Below, in pieces: positions 50,809 to 58,133 of a stretch of 58,133 bases of DNA; the stretch's first letter is position 1, and each line of letters opens with the position of its first letter. The translations under genes and the position numbers were made by a program. The notes below the pieces were generated by a model. It had not been told where the DNA came from and searched no databases. It saw only the letters and a list, made by a program, of their open reading frames with translations. Origin of the DNA: Mycobacterium lehmannii. Lineage in GTDB: Bacteria; Actinomycetota; Actinomycetes; Mycobacteriales; Mycobacteriaceae. The DNA lies in NCBI RefSeq assembly GCF_002245535.1, contig NZ_NKCN01000029.1:1-58133 (forward strand). Direction: 5' to 3'.

Positions 50809-51630
50809 TCATTCGTAGTTGACTTCACCGCGCGGGAACGGCCGGCCGCGGAAGTCGATCTGGGCCGCCGGGTTCGCCACCGCGGTCACCATGCCCGACC
50901 CGAAGGCGCCCTGCCGGTCGAACAGCGTCGCCGTGCCGACCGAGATTCCGTCAGCCACCCAATGTGAGTCGCCCTGCACCAGAACCCAGTCGTCAAATGG
51001 CATCCGCGTCAACGCAACCGTGAGGTCCCCGTTGATGTAACCGATCCCCTCGGTGCCCAGATTGCTCACCAGGCTCGTCGACTCCGCCACTGTTACCGCC
51101 CTGACAAACGGTGAGACTGGCTCTCCCGCAACGATGTCCGCGCAGGAAAAGTAGAACCGCTTGCGCGACGTGTTCTGGTGCGCTGCCGGCGAACGCGTCC
51201 AACCCGCATCGTCGCTACCGATGAACGGTACGAGTTCCTCGTCTGGAGTCGGCAGTTGCGGGACGCCGCCAGGCGCGACCCACTCCTCACCGGGCGGCGC
51301 AGCCGATCGTCGGTACTGCACCAGCGTGGCACGTGCGACCGGCCGACCATCCTGCACCACTTCGCATTCCGCGTTGCGTACGCGCCGACCGTCACGGATC
51401 ACCCGCACCTCAACGGTCGTCGGCAGGTTGCGCGCCGCCCGGAACAGGTCGACAGTTATCCGCGTCGGCATGAACTCCGGCGAACCGCAATCCTTCTCGA
51501 GCGCCTGCGCGGCCAACCCGACGATGGCCGGTCCGTTGAGGTGATCATCACCCCAGTGGCTCTGGGCAAAGATCGACGGCATGTATGCGCCGTCCGCCGT
51601 CGGCGTGAAATACGCGGGGTCAGTGCTCAT
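50809..51630 (-). CDS. Acyl-CoA thioesterase-like double hotdog protein
   Basis: The protein has 273 residues. Two hotdog repeats are seen: the first around FAQSHWGDDHLNGPAIVGLA and TVEVRVIRDGRRVRNAECEV, the second around VQGDSHWVADGISVGTATLFDRQGAFG. This is the TesB-like/4HBT_3 layout. It hydrolyses or binds an acyl-CoA. It lies 37 bp downstream of the SDR gene on the same strand, so both may work on the same acyl or keto substrate. Confidence 0.78.
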   Translation of the reverse strand: MSTDPAYFTPTADGAYMPSIFAQSHWGDDHLNGPAIVGLAAQALEKDCGSPEFMPTRITVDLFRAARNLPTTVEVRVIRDGRRVRNAECEVVQDGRPVARATLVQYRRSAAPPGEEWVAPGGVPQLPTPDEELVPFIGSDDAGWTRSPAAHQNTSRKRFYFSCADIVAGEPVSPFVRAVTVAESTSLVSNLGTEGIGYINGDLTVALTRMPFDDWVLVQGDSHWVADGISVGTATLFDRQGAFGSGMVTAVANPAAQIDFRGRPFPRGEVNYE

Positions 51631-51667
51631 CTGCGGATCTTCGCACAGGGAGCCAAACGCGCTTCTG

Positions 51668-52369
51668 CTAGGTGTTGCGACCGCCGTTGACGCCGATGAT
51701 CTGACCGGTGATGTAGCCGGCTTCCTCTGAGACGAGAAATGCGCACGTGGCCGCGATGTCCTCGGGCTTACCCATGCGGCGCACAGGAGTCGCGTCGATG
51801 GTGGCCTGAATGTCGCCGAGGTAGCCCCGCGCCTCTGCCGCTCGCAGCATCGGCGTGTCGATGAAGCCCGGCGGCACGGCGTTCACGGTGATGCCTGCCG
51901 GACCGTATTCGAGCGCCAGCGTCTTCGTCAGCCCGTTCACCGCGGATTTCGCCGCCACGTAGTGCGACATATACGGCGCACCGGAATGCGTGCTCGACGA
52001 CGAGATGTTGACGATCCGACCCCAACCCGCGTCCACCATGTCGTGCAGTACCGCCTGCACGCAGTGAAAGACGCCGTTGAGGTTGACATCGACCACGCGC
52101 TGCCACTGCTCGAACGTGATGTCGCCGAACCGCGAGAAGCCGTCCAGGCCCGCAGCATTGACTAGAATCGCCACCGGCCCGAGCTGGCTACGTACGGCCG
52201 AAAGCGCGGCGTCGACCTGACCGCGATCAGTGACGTCGGCGGTGAAGGTGAACTCCTCGTCGCTCGGCGCCAAGTCGACGCTCGCGACGCGGTAGCCGTC
52301 GGCACGCAACCGATCCACGACCGCGCGTCCGATCCCCGAGCCGCCGCCGGTGACGACCGCTGTCTTCAT
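51668..52369 (-). CDS. Short-chain dehydrogenase/reductase
   Basis: A 233-residue classical SDR: cofactor loop VVTGGGSGIGRAV, the NAA motif in LVNAAGLDG, catalytic serine in IVNISSSSTHSG and Y-x-x-x-K in HYVAAKSAVNGL. The D in SVDLAPSD suggests NAD(H) preference. The substrate is an unknown alcohol or ketone. It is followed by the thioesterase gene. ATG 52369. Confidence 0.9.
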   Translation of the reverse strand: MKTAVVTGGGSGIGRAVVDRLRADGYRVASVDLAPSDEEFTFTADVTDRGQVDAALSAVRSQLGPVAILVNAAGLDGFSRFGDITFEQWQRVVDVNLNGVFHCVQAVLHDMVDAGWGRIVNISSSSTHSGAPYMSHYVAAKSAVNGLTKTLALEYGPAGITVNAVPPGFIDTPMLRAAEARGYLGDIQATIDATPVRRMGKPEDIAATCAFLVSEEAGYITGQIIGVNGGRNT

Positions 52370-52505
52370 TCACTTGTCCTTTCGTGATCCCTTGTCAGAG
52401 AACGCGTATGCCGATCAGTGAAGCATCCGCAAACCAAGGAGTGCTGACGCGCGTCCTTCAGGTGTAGCAGATCGCACACTCGAGGCCGGAGATCGGCACC
52501 GAAAG

Positions 52506-53126
52506 TTACCGGCGAACGGCCAAGACCGCCCACACGTCGCGCCGCCCGGCCTTGTGCCCGCCGACCGTCACGTCCGCGAAACCCCAGGAGCGACACCGCT
52601 CCGCGAACGCGTCAGCCTGCTGGCGCGTCCACCCGTGGCTGGCCAGGCCCGTCGCACCCGGTTTCGTCTGTCGTTCAATAGCGAGCAGGCGGCCACCGGG
52701 AACGAGCAGTCGAGCCGCCTCATTCAGACCTGAATCCACGTCTTGCCAGTGGTGCACGGTCGCCAGCGACCACACCACGGTCGCCGACTGGTCCGAGAGC
52801 GGCACGTCCTCGGCGGTGCCCGTCGTCCACGCGACGGAACCGTCGGGGGTGAACATGCGGGCGAGCCGGAGCATCACGGGCGCCGGGTCAACGCCGGTCG
52901 CGGCCGCCCCACGGCGGACGGCCTCGCGGACCGCGGACCCGGGCCCACACCCGATGTCGACGACGGTGTCCGCGGCCGACACACCAGTGAGGTCCGCGGC
53001 CAGGCGGGCACTCGGCCGCCCCATGAGCATCAAGACGAGCCCGACCAGCGCGCCCATCGGGCCTGCGAAGCCGGGATGGTCGGCGTGATGGTTGACGGGC
53101 AGATTATCGGCGGCGCTCACGACCAC
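52506..53126 (-). CDS. SAM-dependent methyltransferase, class I
   Basis: A 206-residue enzyme with motif I VVDIGCGPGSAVREA, motif II ATGVDPAPVMLRLA and motif III region LVPGGRLLAIER. It transfers a methyl group from SAM to an unknown small molecule. GTG 53126 (or GTG 53120). It is divergent from the MerR-type regulator gene, and the 40-bp gap holds a spaced promoter typical of MerR control. Confidence 0.85.
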   Translation of the reverse strand: MVVSAADNLPVNHHADHPGFAGPMGALVGLVLMLMGRPSARLAADLTGVSAADTVVDIGCGPGSAVREAVRRGAAATGVDPAPVMLRLARMFTPDGSVAWTTGTAEDVPLSDQSATVVWSLATVHHWQDVDSGLNEAARLLVPGGRLLAIERQTKPGATGLASHGWTRQQADAFAERCRSWGFADVTVGGHKAGRRDVWAVLAVRR

Positions 53127-53130
53127 AAGC

Positions 53131-53160
53131 TTGCCGCTTCAAGTCGGCCTGAAGTCAAAT
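53131..53160 (+). promoter_or_regulatory. MerR-type promoter between methyltransferase and regulator
   Basis: TTGCCG (53131-53136) and TCAAAT (53155-53160) are 18 bp apart. The spacer contains a near-palindrome CTTCAA-GTCGGC-CTGAAG with one mismatch. The regulator start 53167 lies 7 bp after the -10 box, so its message is probably leaderless. Confidence 0.5.
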
Positions 53161-53166
53161 GGCGGT

Positions 53167-53613
53167 ATGGACGCGATTCCCATCGGCGAAGCGGCCGCCC
53201 GGTTGCAGATGGCCTCGTCGACGTTGCGCTACTACGACGAGCGCGGTCTGGTTCGTCCTCAGAAGCGGCTGGCCGGTCGGCGCATGTATGGCATCGACGA
53301 ACTGCGCCGCTTGGCGCTGCTGAAGATCTTCAACAAACTGGGGCTGCCGCTGGACACCGCTGCGGCCGTCCTCGACGCGCCCAGCCCGCAGTGGCGCGAA
53401 CTCGTGCGCCAGCAGATCGGCCAACTCGACGAGGTGATCGCGCAGGCGCGCGGCGCCCAGCAGTTCCTTACGCATGCGATGCACTGCCTCACCGACCACC
53501 CCGCCCGCCAATGCCCGACGATGACCGGGGCGTTGGACCGGCTGGTCGACGGCGCATCGGTCGAGCAGCTCGCCGCCGAACACGCCGATCCTGACCGTCC
53601 GAGCAATACGTAG
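53167..53613 (+). CDS. MerR-family regulator
   Basis: A 148-residue MerR protein: IPIGEAAARLQMASSTLRYY with DERGLVRPQKR is the HTH, followed by a dimer helix (DTAAAVLDAPSPQWRELVRQQ). Two C-terminal cysteines (MHCLTDHPARQCPTM) might bind metal or a redox signal, but the second domain is not a known metal type. ATG 53167. It probably controls itself and the divergent methyltransferase. Confidence 0.85.
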   Translation: MDAIPIGEAAARLQMASSTLRYYDERGLVRPQKRLAGRRMYGIDELRRLALLKIFNKLGLPLDTAAAVLDAPSPQWRELVRQQIGQLDEVIAQARGAQQFLTHAMHCLTDHPARQCPTMTGALDRLVDGASVEQLAAEHADPDRPSNT

Positions 53614-53659
53614 GGCTCGATCCGGGTATATGAGGCCGAACCGGGGAGGGACCACGCTC

Positions 53660-54538
53660 ATGACTGAGATGAACTATCTGGAGTTGCACGGCGACCGCGT
53701 CGCGTACCGAGACGTCGGCAGCGGTGAAGAAGCGCTGCTGCTGATCCACGGCATGGCCGGAAGCTCCGAAACGTGGCGGGCGGTGATCCCCCAGCTGTCG
53801 CGGCGATATCGCGTCATCGCGCCCGACCTGTTGGGGCACGGTCAATCGGACAAGCCCCGCGGCGACTACTCGCTGGGCGCGTTCGCGGTGTGGCTGCGCG
53901 ACCTGCTCGATGAACTCGGGGTGTCCAAGGCCACCATCGTCGGCCAATCGCTGGGCGGCGGGGTGGCCATGCAGTTCGTCTACCAGCATCCCGACTACTG
54001 TCAACGCCTCGTGCTGATCAGCAGCGGCGGGCTGGGACCCGACGTCGGCTGGACGCTTCGCCTGCTCTCGGCGCCAGGTTCGGAATTCCTGCTACCGCTC
54101 ATCGCGCCCCGGGCCGTCTTGGCCGCGGGCAACCGGCTGCGCAACTGGTTCTCCACCGCGGGCATCCAATCGCCACGCGGCGCGGAGATGTGGAGTGCCT
54201 ATTCCTCACTGGCCGACGCGCAGACACGCCACGCCTTCCTTCGGACACTGCGCTCGGTCGTCGACTATCGCGGCCAAGCCGTCAGCGCCCTGAACCGGCT
54301 GCACGTCGCATCGGAGATGCCCATCATGGCCATCTGGGGTGACCAGGATCGCATCATTCCGGTCGGTCACGCGTACGTGGCGCAAGAGGCACGGCCCGAA
54401 TGCCGGCTGGAAGTGCTCGAAGGCGTCGGGCATTTTGCGCATGTGGAACGCCCCGGTGAGGTGGTGGACCTGCTCGACGATTTCATCACCACGACCGCGC
54501 AGTCGGCCGGACAACCCGTCATTTACAGCGAGTCGTAG
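53660..54538 (+). CDS. Alpha/beta-hydrolase (MhpC-like)
   Basis: A 292-residue hydrolase with LLLIHGMAGSSETW (oxyanion loop), PDLLGHGQSDKP, nucleophile in IVGQSLGGGVAM, an acid in WGDQDRIIPV and a late histidine in EGVGHFAHVERP. It resembles mycobacterial hydrolases of the Rv2715 type (from memory). The substrate is unknown. ATG 53660 follows GGGAGGGA; the ATG 53630 is less likely. Confidence 0.87.
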   Translation: MTEMNYLELHGDRVAYRDVGSGEEALLLIHGMAGSSETWRAVIPQLSRRYRVIAPDLLGHGQSDKPRGDYSLGAFAVWLRDLLDELGVSKATIVGQSLGGGVAMQFVYQHPDYCQRLVLISSGGLGPDVGWTLRLLSAPGSEFLLPLIAPRAVLAAGNRLRNWFSTAGIQSPRGAEMWSAYSSLADAQTRHAFLRTLRSVVDYRGQAVSALNRLHVASEMPIMAIWGDQDRIIPVGHAYVAQEARPECRLEVLEGVGHFAHVERPGEVVDLLDDFITTTAQSAGQPVIYSES

Positions 54539-54628
54539 CCGCGTCCCCTGCACCGCCCGGTACAGGTACCTCCGGAACGCGCAGACATAATCGACCGAAC
54601 GGAAGGTCATCTAAGGATCGGAGCGGCT

Positions 54629-56101
54629 GTGGTCGAGACCGGCGCGGCGCACTCGCCCTCGATCGGTCGCGAACGCTCCCCTCGCCTACTGGTCGCCGGG
54701 CTGTCCATCGTCGTCTTGACCGTCGCGGTGCTGCAGACGGCCGTCGTCCCGGTATTGGGCATCATCGCCGACCAACTCGACGCATCCATCGTCGGCGTCA
54801 GCTGGGCGGTCACCGCGAACCTGCTGGCCGCCGTCGCGGCCACGCCGCTGCTCGGCCGGCTTGCGGACCTTCACAGCAAGCACCGCGTCCTGCTCGGCGT
54901 GCTTGTCGTCGTGCTGGCCGGATCACTGCTCGCGGCCGTCACGTCTTCCCTCGCACTGCTCATCGTCGCCCGCGTGCTCCAGGCCGCCTCCTTCGCCCTC
55001 TACCCGATCAGCATCGCGATCCTGCGCGAGGAACTGCCCCCCGATCGTCTGATGTCGGCGATGGCGGTGTTGTCCGGGACGTTGGGCTTCGGCGGCGGAA
55101 CCGGCCTCGTCGTCGTGGGCCTGTTGATGACCGGCGACGCCGGCTATCACCGGGTGTTCTGGTTGACGACCGCGTTCACGGTCGCGGTGATCGCGATCGT
55201 GCTGCTGGTGGTGCCACGACGCCCGCGCCACGTCGCCGGATCGATCGACTGGCTGGGCGCGGTCGGATTGGCGGTGGGACTGTCGGCGCTGCTGCTGGCG
55301 ATCAGCCAGGGCCAGACGTGGGGCTGGGCATCGCCTGCCACCCTCGGTTGCGTTGTCGGCGCGGTGGCGGTCCTTGCCGGCTGGTGGTGGTGGGAGCGTC
55401 ACATCAGCCGACCGCTGGTATCGACGTCGATGCTCACTCGACGACCGATCCTGCTCACCAACGTCGCCACGATCTTCGTGGGCATGGGGTTGTACTTCGC
55501 GTTTCTCGGGTTGACGCTCTTCGTCCAGATACCCCGCGAGGCAGCGGGTTACGGATTCGGTGCGACGGTGTTGGAGGCCAGCGTCGTCTATCTGCTTCCG
55601 GGCGCGTTCACCGGCTTCGTCGTCGCGTTGGTCAGCGGTAGGTTCATCGACCGCTTCGGCGCTCGGCCGGTGCTCCTCGTGGCGGCGGTCGCCGGTATCG
55701 CCGGCTTCCTGTTCGTCGCGTTGGTGCACTCGCACACGTGGCAGATCATCGTCGCGAGCATCCTCGCCAACGCCTACATCAGCCTCGGCTACGGCGCGCT
55801 GCCCGCGTTGGTCGTCAGCGAGGTGGACGCCGGTGAGACGGGCGTGGCTACGAGCATGAACGCGATAGCCCGCACCATCGGCAGTTCGATCGCGGCCGCG
55901 GTCGTCGCCATGTTGCTCAGTCGGTCGGTGCCGGGAACGGGCGTGCCGATGGAGAACAGCTTCTTCGCGATCTTCCTGGGCGGCGCGATCACATCGATGC
56001 TCGCGCTGGTGCTGATCGCCATGTCGCGTCCGTCGTCACGGCCGATGGATTCCGTGGAGGCCCGCTACGAAACGCGTGCCATGAACCACGAATGGGGCTG
56101 A
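54629..56101 (+). CDS. MFS transporter, DHA2 type with 14 helices
   Basis: A 490-residue membrane protein with fourteen helices. The loop 2-3 motif GRLADLHSKHRVLLG is the MFS signature, and helix 5 carries the antiporter-like motif GTLGFGGGTGLVVVGLL. The DHA2 family exports drugs and other toxic organic molecules by proton antiport. GTG 54629 lies 91 bp after the hydrolase gene. It has no adjacent regulator, so the substrate is open. Confidence 0.9.
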   Translation: MVETGAAHSPSIGRERSPRLLVAGLSIVVLTVAVLQTAVVPVLGIIADQLDASIVGVSWAVTANLLAAVAATPLLGRLADLHSKHRVLLGVLVVVLAGSLLAAVTSSLALLIVARVLQAASFALYPISIAILREELPPDRLMSAMAVLSGTLGFGGGTGLVVVGLLMTGDAGYHRVFWLTTAFTVAVIAIVLLVVPRRPRHVAGSIDWLGAVGLAVGLSALLLAISQGQTWGWASPATLGCVVGAVAVLAGWWWWERHISRPLVSTSMLTRRPILLTNVATIFVGMGLYFAFLGLTLFVQIPREAAGYGFGATVLEASVVYLLPGAFTGFVVALVSGRFIDRFGARPVLLVAAVAGIAGFLFVALVHSHTWQIIVASILANAYISLGYGALPALVVSEVDAGETGVATSMNAIARTIGSSIAAAVVAMLLSRSVPGTGVPMENSFFAIFLGGAITSMLALVLIAMSRPSSRPMDSVEARYETRAMNHEWG

Positions 56102-56128
56102 CGCCGCCAAGCCAGCGACGTCCGTTGG

Positions 56129-56557
56129 TCAGTGCAGCGCGGCCAGATTGCTGACCGACTTGCGCACGTCGGATTCGATCACCTTGGCGACCAGATTGCC
56201 GATGCGGGTGTTCAACAGCCCCCCCGACAGGTCGGCGACCACCTGAAACGTCGACCCCGGATTGTCGGCGCGGACGCACAGCGTCAGCCCGATGCGAATG
56301 CCCGGGCGGCCCCGGCCGACCATCTCGACGACCTTGGGCTCGTCGTAGCGCGTGACTTGCCAATGGATGGTGTTGCGGAATCCCTTGACCTTGATCAGCG
56401 ACGAGACGCATGTCCCGACCTCGATGTTGGCGGGCACCTCGCTGCGCCACCCGCCGAAGATCGTCAGCCACTCGTCGAACCGGCTCAGGTCGGAGGCCAA
56501 TTCCCACGCCTTGTGCGGGCTGAGGTCCGACGAAACCGAAACGTCCACTGCTGCCAT
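56129..56557 (-). CDS. SRPBCC-fold protein, paralogue of 10163-10594
   Basis: A 142-residue START-like protein. The pattern DVSVSSDLSPHKAWELASDL with GWRSEVPANIEVGTCV and a terminal helix (ESDVRKSVSNLAALH) is the same as in the first SRPBCC protein of this window. It binds a hydrophobic ligand in its pocket; its role is unknown. It is convergent with the MFS gene (28 bp apart). Confidence 0.78.
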   Translation of the reverse strand: MAAVDVSVSSDLSPHKAWELASDLSRFDEWLTIFGGWRSEVPANIEVGTCVSSLIKVKGFRNTIHWQVTRYDEPKVVEMVGRGRPGIRIGLTLCVRADNPGSTFQVVADLSGGLLNTRIGNLVAKVIESDVRKSVSNLAALH

Positions 56558-56844
56558 GACTAGTGCCGTACCCCTCGAAGCGGGGCAGGTAAACGGCGTT
56601 TCGCCCGATCATCGCGGCGCCGACTGCGAAACTGATCCAGACACCGGTTCAGCGTCGGCGCGGCCTGCGGTCCGCCGGCCAAGCCCGCGACTGCCCCGGG
56701 GACGCGAATCGGGTGCCCGTGATCACACGATACGAAGGATTCCATTGTAAGTATGTAAATTCCCTGCGGAATCGCTTGCGAACGACCGCTCGATCCGCGA
56801 TCGTTTACCCACAGCTCGGGGGGCTGTCCTGAGGAGGATCCGCA
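56558..56844. other. Intergenic region before the ABC ATPase gene
   Basis: This 287-bp stretch has no gene I can support. An AT-richer segment at about 56735-56765 (ATTGTAAGTATGTAAATTCC) could hold a promoter. ATTCC-CTGC-GGAAT near 56758-56771 is a short inverted repeat. An AGGAGG lies at the right end. Confidence 0.4.
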
Positions 56845-56847
56845 CTG
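56832..56847 (+). promoter_or_regulatory. Perfect Shine-Dalgarno followed by a CTG start codon
   Basis: AGGAGG (56832-56837) is followed after 7 nt by CTG (56845-56847). In this frame there is a stop at 56830 and no ATG, GTG or TTG before 56968, which lies inside the ABC domain. So CTG is the only start that keeps the conserved N-terminal strand. Confidence 0.7.
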
Positions 56848-58041
56848 ACCGGCACACACACCAGAGCCGTCGACCGATCGTCGGGACACAACGGGGCGAC
56901 GCGCCCGTCGGGCGCCCCGGTCATCGAGATCGACAACGTCACCAAGCGCTTCGGCGACTACGTCGCCGTGGCGGACGCGGACTTCTCCATCGCCTCCGGT
57001 GAATTCTTTTCGATGCTGGGACCGTCGGGCTGCGGCAAGACCACCACGTTGCGCATGATCGCCGGGTTCGAAAGCCCCACCGACGGCGCGATCCGGCTCG
57101 AAGGAGTCGACGTTTCGAAGGTTCCGCCTCACAAGCGCAACGTCAACACGGTGTTTCAGCACTATGCGCTGTTTCCGCACATGTCGGTGTGGGACAACGT
57201 CGCCTACGGTCCCCGGAGCAAGAAGCTGGCCAAGGGTGAGATCCGCAAGCGGGTCGACGAACTCCTCGAGATCGTCCGGTTGACCGACTTCGCCGATCGC
57301 CGTCCTGGCCAACTCTCGGGCGGGCAGCAACAGCGCGTCGCGCTGGCGCGGGCTCTGGTGAACTATCCGAGCGCGCTGCTGCTCGACGAACCGCTCGGCG
57401 CGCTGGATCTCAAGCTGCGTCAGGTGATGCAGTTCGAACTCAAGCGTATTCAGCGCGAAGTGGGGATCACGTTCATCTACGTGACCCACGACCAGGAGGA
57501 AGCGCTGACCATGAGCGACCGCATCGCCGTCATGAATGCCGGCAACGTCGACCAGATCGGTACGCCGACCGAGATCTACGACCGACCCGCCACCGTGTTC
57601 GTCGCGAGCTTCATCGGACAGGCCAACCTGTGGGCGGGTCGGCAGACCGGAAGGGCCAACCGGGATTACGTCGAGATCGAGGTGCTGGGCTCGACGCTGA
57701 AAGCGCGGCCGGGCGAGACGACGATCGAACCCGGAGGCCACGCGACGCTGATGGTGCGGCCCGAACGGATCCGCGTATGCATGGATGCTCCCACCGGTGA
57801 CCTCGTCGGCGTGCGCGCGACGGTCACCGACCTGACATTCCAGGGTCCGCTGGTGCGGCTGTCGTTGGCCGCTCCGGATGACTCGGCGATGATCGCCCAC
57901 ATCGGGCCCGAGGAGGATCTGCCGCTGCTGCGCCCCGGCGACGAGGTTCACGTCTGCTGGACACCGGACGCCTCACTCGTGTTGCCTGCGGCCGACATTC
58001 CCACCGCCGAGGATCTCGAGGAGATGCTCGACGATTCCTGA
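56845..58041 (+). CDS. potA: PotA-type ABC transporter ATP-binding protein
   Basis: The protein has 398 residues from CTG 56845. The first strand VIEIDNVTKRFGDYVAVADA is followed by Walker A GPSGCGKTT, the signature LSGGQQQRVALARAL, Walker B ALLLDEPLGALD and the switch histidine in YVTHDQEEAL. A C-terminal TOBE domain completes it (about 290-390). This is the spermidine/putrescine or Fe3+/sulfate importer type; the PotA label is by overall resemblance. It hydrolyses ATP to drive uptake. Permease and binding-protein genes would lie beyond the window. Confidence 0.87.
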   Translation: MTGTHTRAVDRSSGHNGATRPSGAPVIEIDNVTKRFGDYVAVADADFSIASGEFFSMLGPSGCGKTTTLRMIAGFESPTDGAIRLEGVDVSKVPPHKRNVNTVFQHYALFPHMSVWDNVAYGPRSKKLAKGEIRKRVDELLEIVRLTDFADRRPGQLSGGQQQRVALARALVNYPSALLLDEPLGALDLKLRQVMQFELKRIQREVGITFIYVTHDQEEALTMSDRIAVMNAGNVDQIGTPTEIYDRPATVFVASFIGQANLWAGRQTGRANRDYVEIEVLGSTLKARPGETTIEPGGHATLMVRPERIRVCMDAPTGDLVGVRATVTDLTFQGPLVRLSLAAPDDSAMIAHIGPEEDLPLLRPGDEVHVCWTPDASLVLPAADIPTAEDLEEMLDDS

Positions 58042-58133
58042 TCGTCACCCGTGGCGATCCGGCACCGCCCCGAGCGGCGACTCGGAAGTTGTCGGCCCCT
58101 CCCCTCCCTCCGACGAAAGGCACAGCCGCCCCA
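58042..58133. other. Tail after the ATPase gene
   Basis: The last 92 bp hold no complete gene. GACGAAAGGCAC near 58110 may be the ribosome site of a next gene, which would be the transporter partner. Confidence 0.3.

Overview
The window is high-GC actinobacterial DNA that looks like the chromosome of an environmental, probably rapidly growing mycobacterium (Mycolicibacterium-type). The reasons are an antigen 85 mycolyltransferase, a furA-katG operon with the Ser that corresponds to M. tuberculosis KatG S315, the long isocitrate lyase isoform AceA2, a RipD-like pseudo-NlpC/P60 protein, a PrrB-like sensor kinase, a SAP/GAP-type lipid-addressing membrane protein and two VapBC modules. I see no rRNA, tRNA or CRISPR.

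Layout. Positions 1-900 hold the end of an IS481-like transposase and a vapBC pair. From 1.2 to 6.5 kb lie a metallo-hydrolase, a secreted protein and a minus-strand run furA-katG-amidotransferase-hydrolase, driven by a promoter that predicts a leaderless furA mRNA. From 6.8 to 12 kb lie an acyltransferase/SGNH-lipoprotein pair, an orphan PrrB-like kinase, an SRPBCC protein and an aldehyde dehydrogenase. A repeat-rich spacer (12.03-12.22 kb) separates these from aceA2 and an L-2-hydroxyglutarate-oxidase-like gene. From 16 to 31 kb is a patchwork of core-like genes: RipD-like, two MOSC proteins, a flavin monooxygenase, an acyl-CoA synthetase, antigen 85, small secreted proteins, an HD/DJ-1 operon, a ThrE exporter, an FKBP lipoprotein and an FAD monooxygenase. 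From 31 to 39.3 kb is more accessory: a C39-like lipoprotein, a P450-tetR operon, a GMC oxidoreductase, a tetR/SAP divergon and a second vapBC.

The most important object is a complete 10,347-bp Tn7-like transposon at 39668-50014. It has 26-bp terminal inverted repeats that begin TGTC, three copies of a 19-bp internal repeat at each end, and an exact 5-bp target duplication (ACCAG). Its own tnsA-tniA-tniB-tniQ operon starts at the right end. The cargo is a broad-spectrum mercury operon (merR divergent from merA-merB-a MerF-like transporter-thioredoxin lipoprotein-ccdA) plus a CadD-type cadmium exporter and a scrap of an IS21 istA gene. Organomercurials would be split by MerB, Hg(II) imported by the MerF-like protein and reduced by MerA. 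The CcdA/thioredoxin pair suggests an added extracytoplasmic thiol-redox step, which is inference.

Right of the element (50.4-58 kb) are a helical protein, a thioesterase, an SDR, a methyltransferase/MerR divergon, an alpha/beta hydrolase, an MFS transporter, a second SRPBCC protein and a PotA-type ABC ATPase that can only be read in full if it starts at a CTG codon behind a perfect AGGAGG. All functional calls come from reading motifs by eye; no database search was run.
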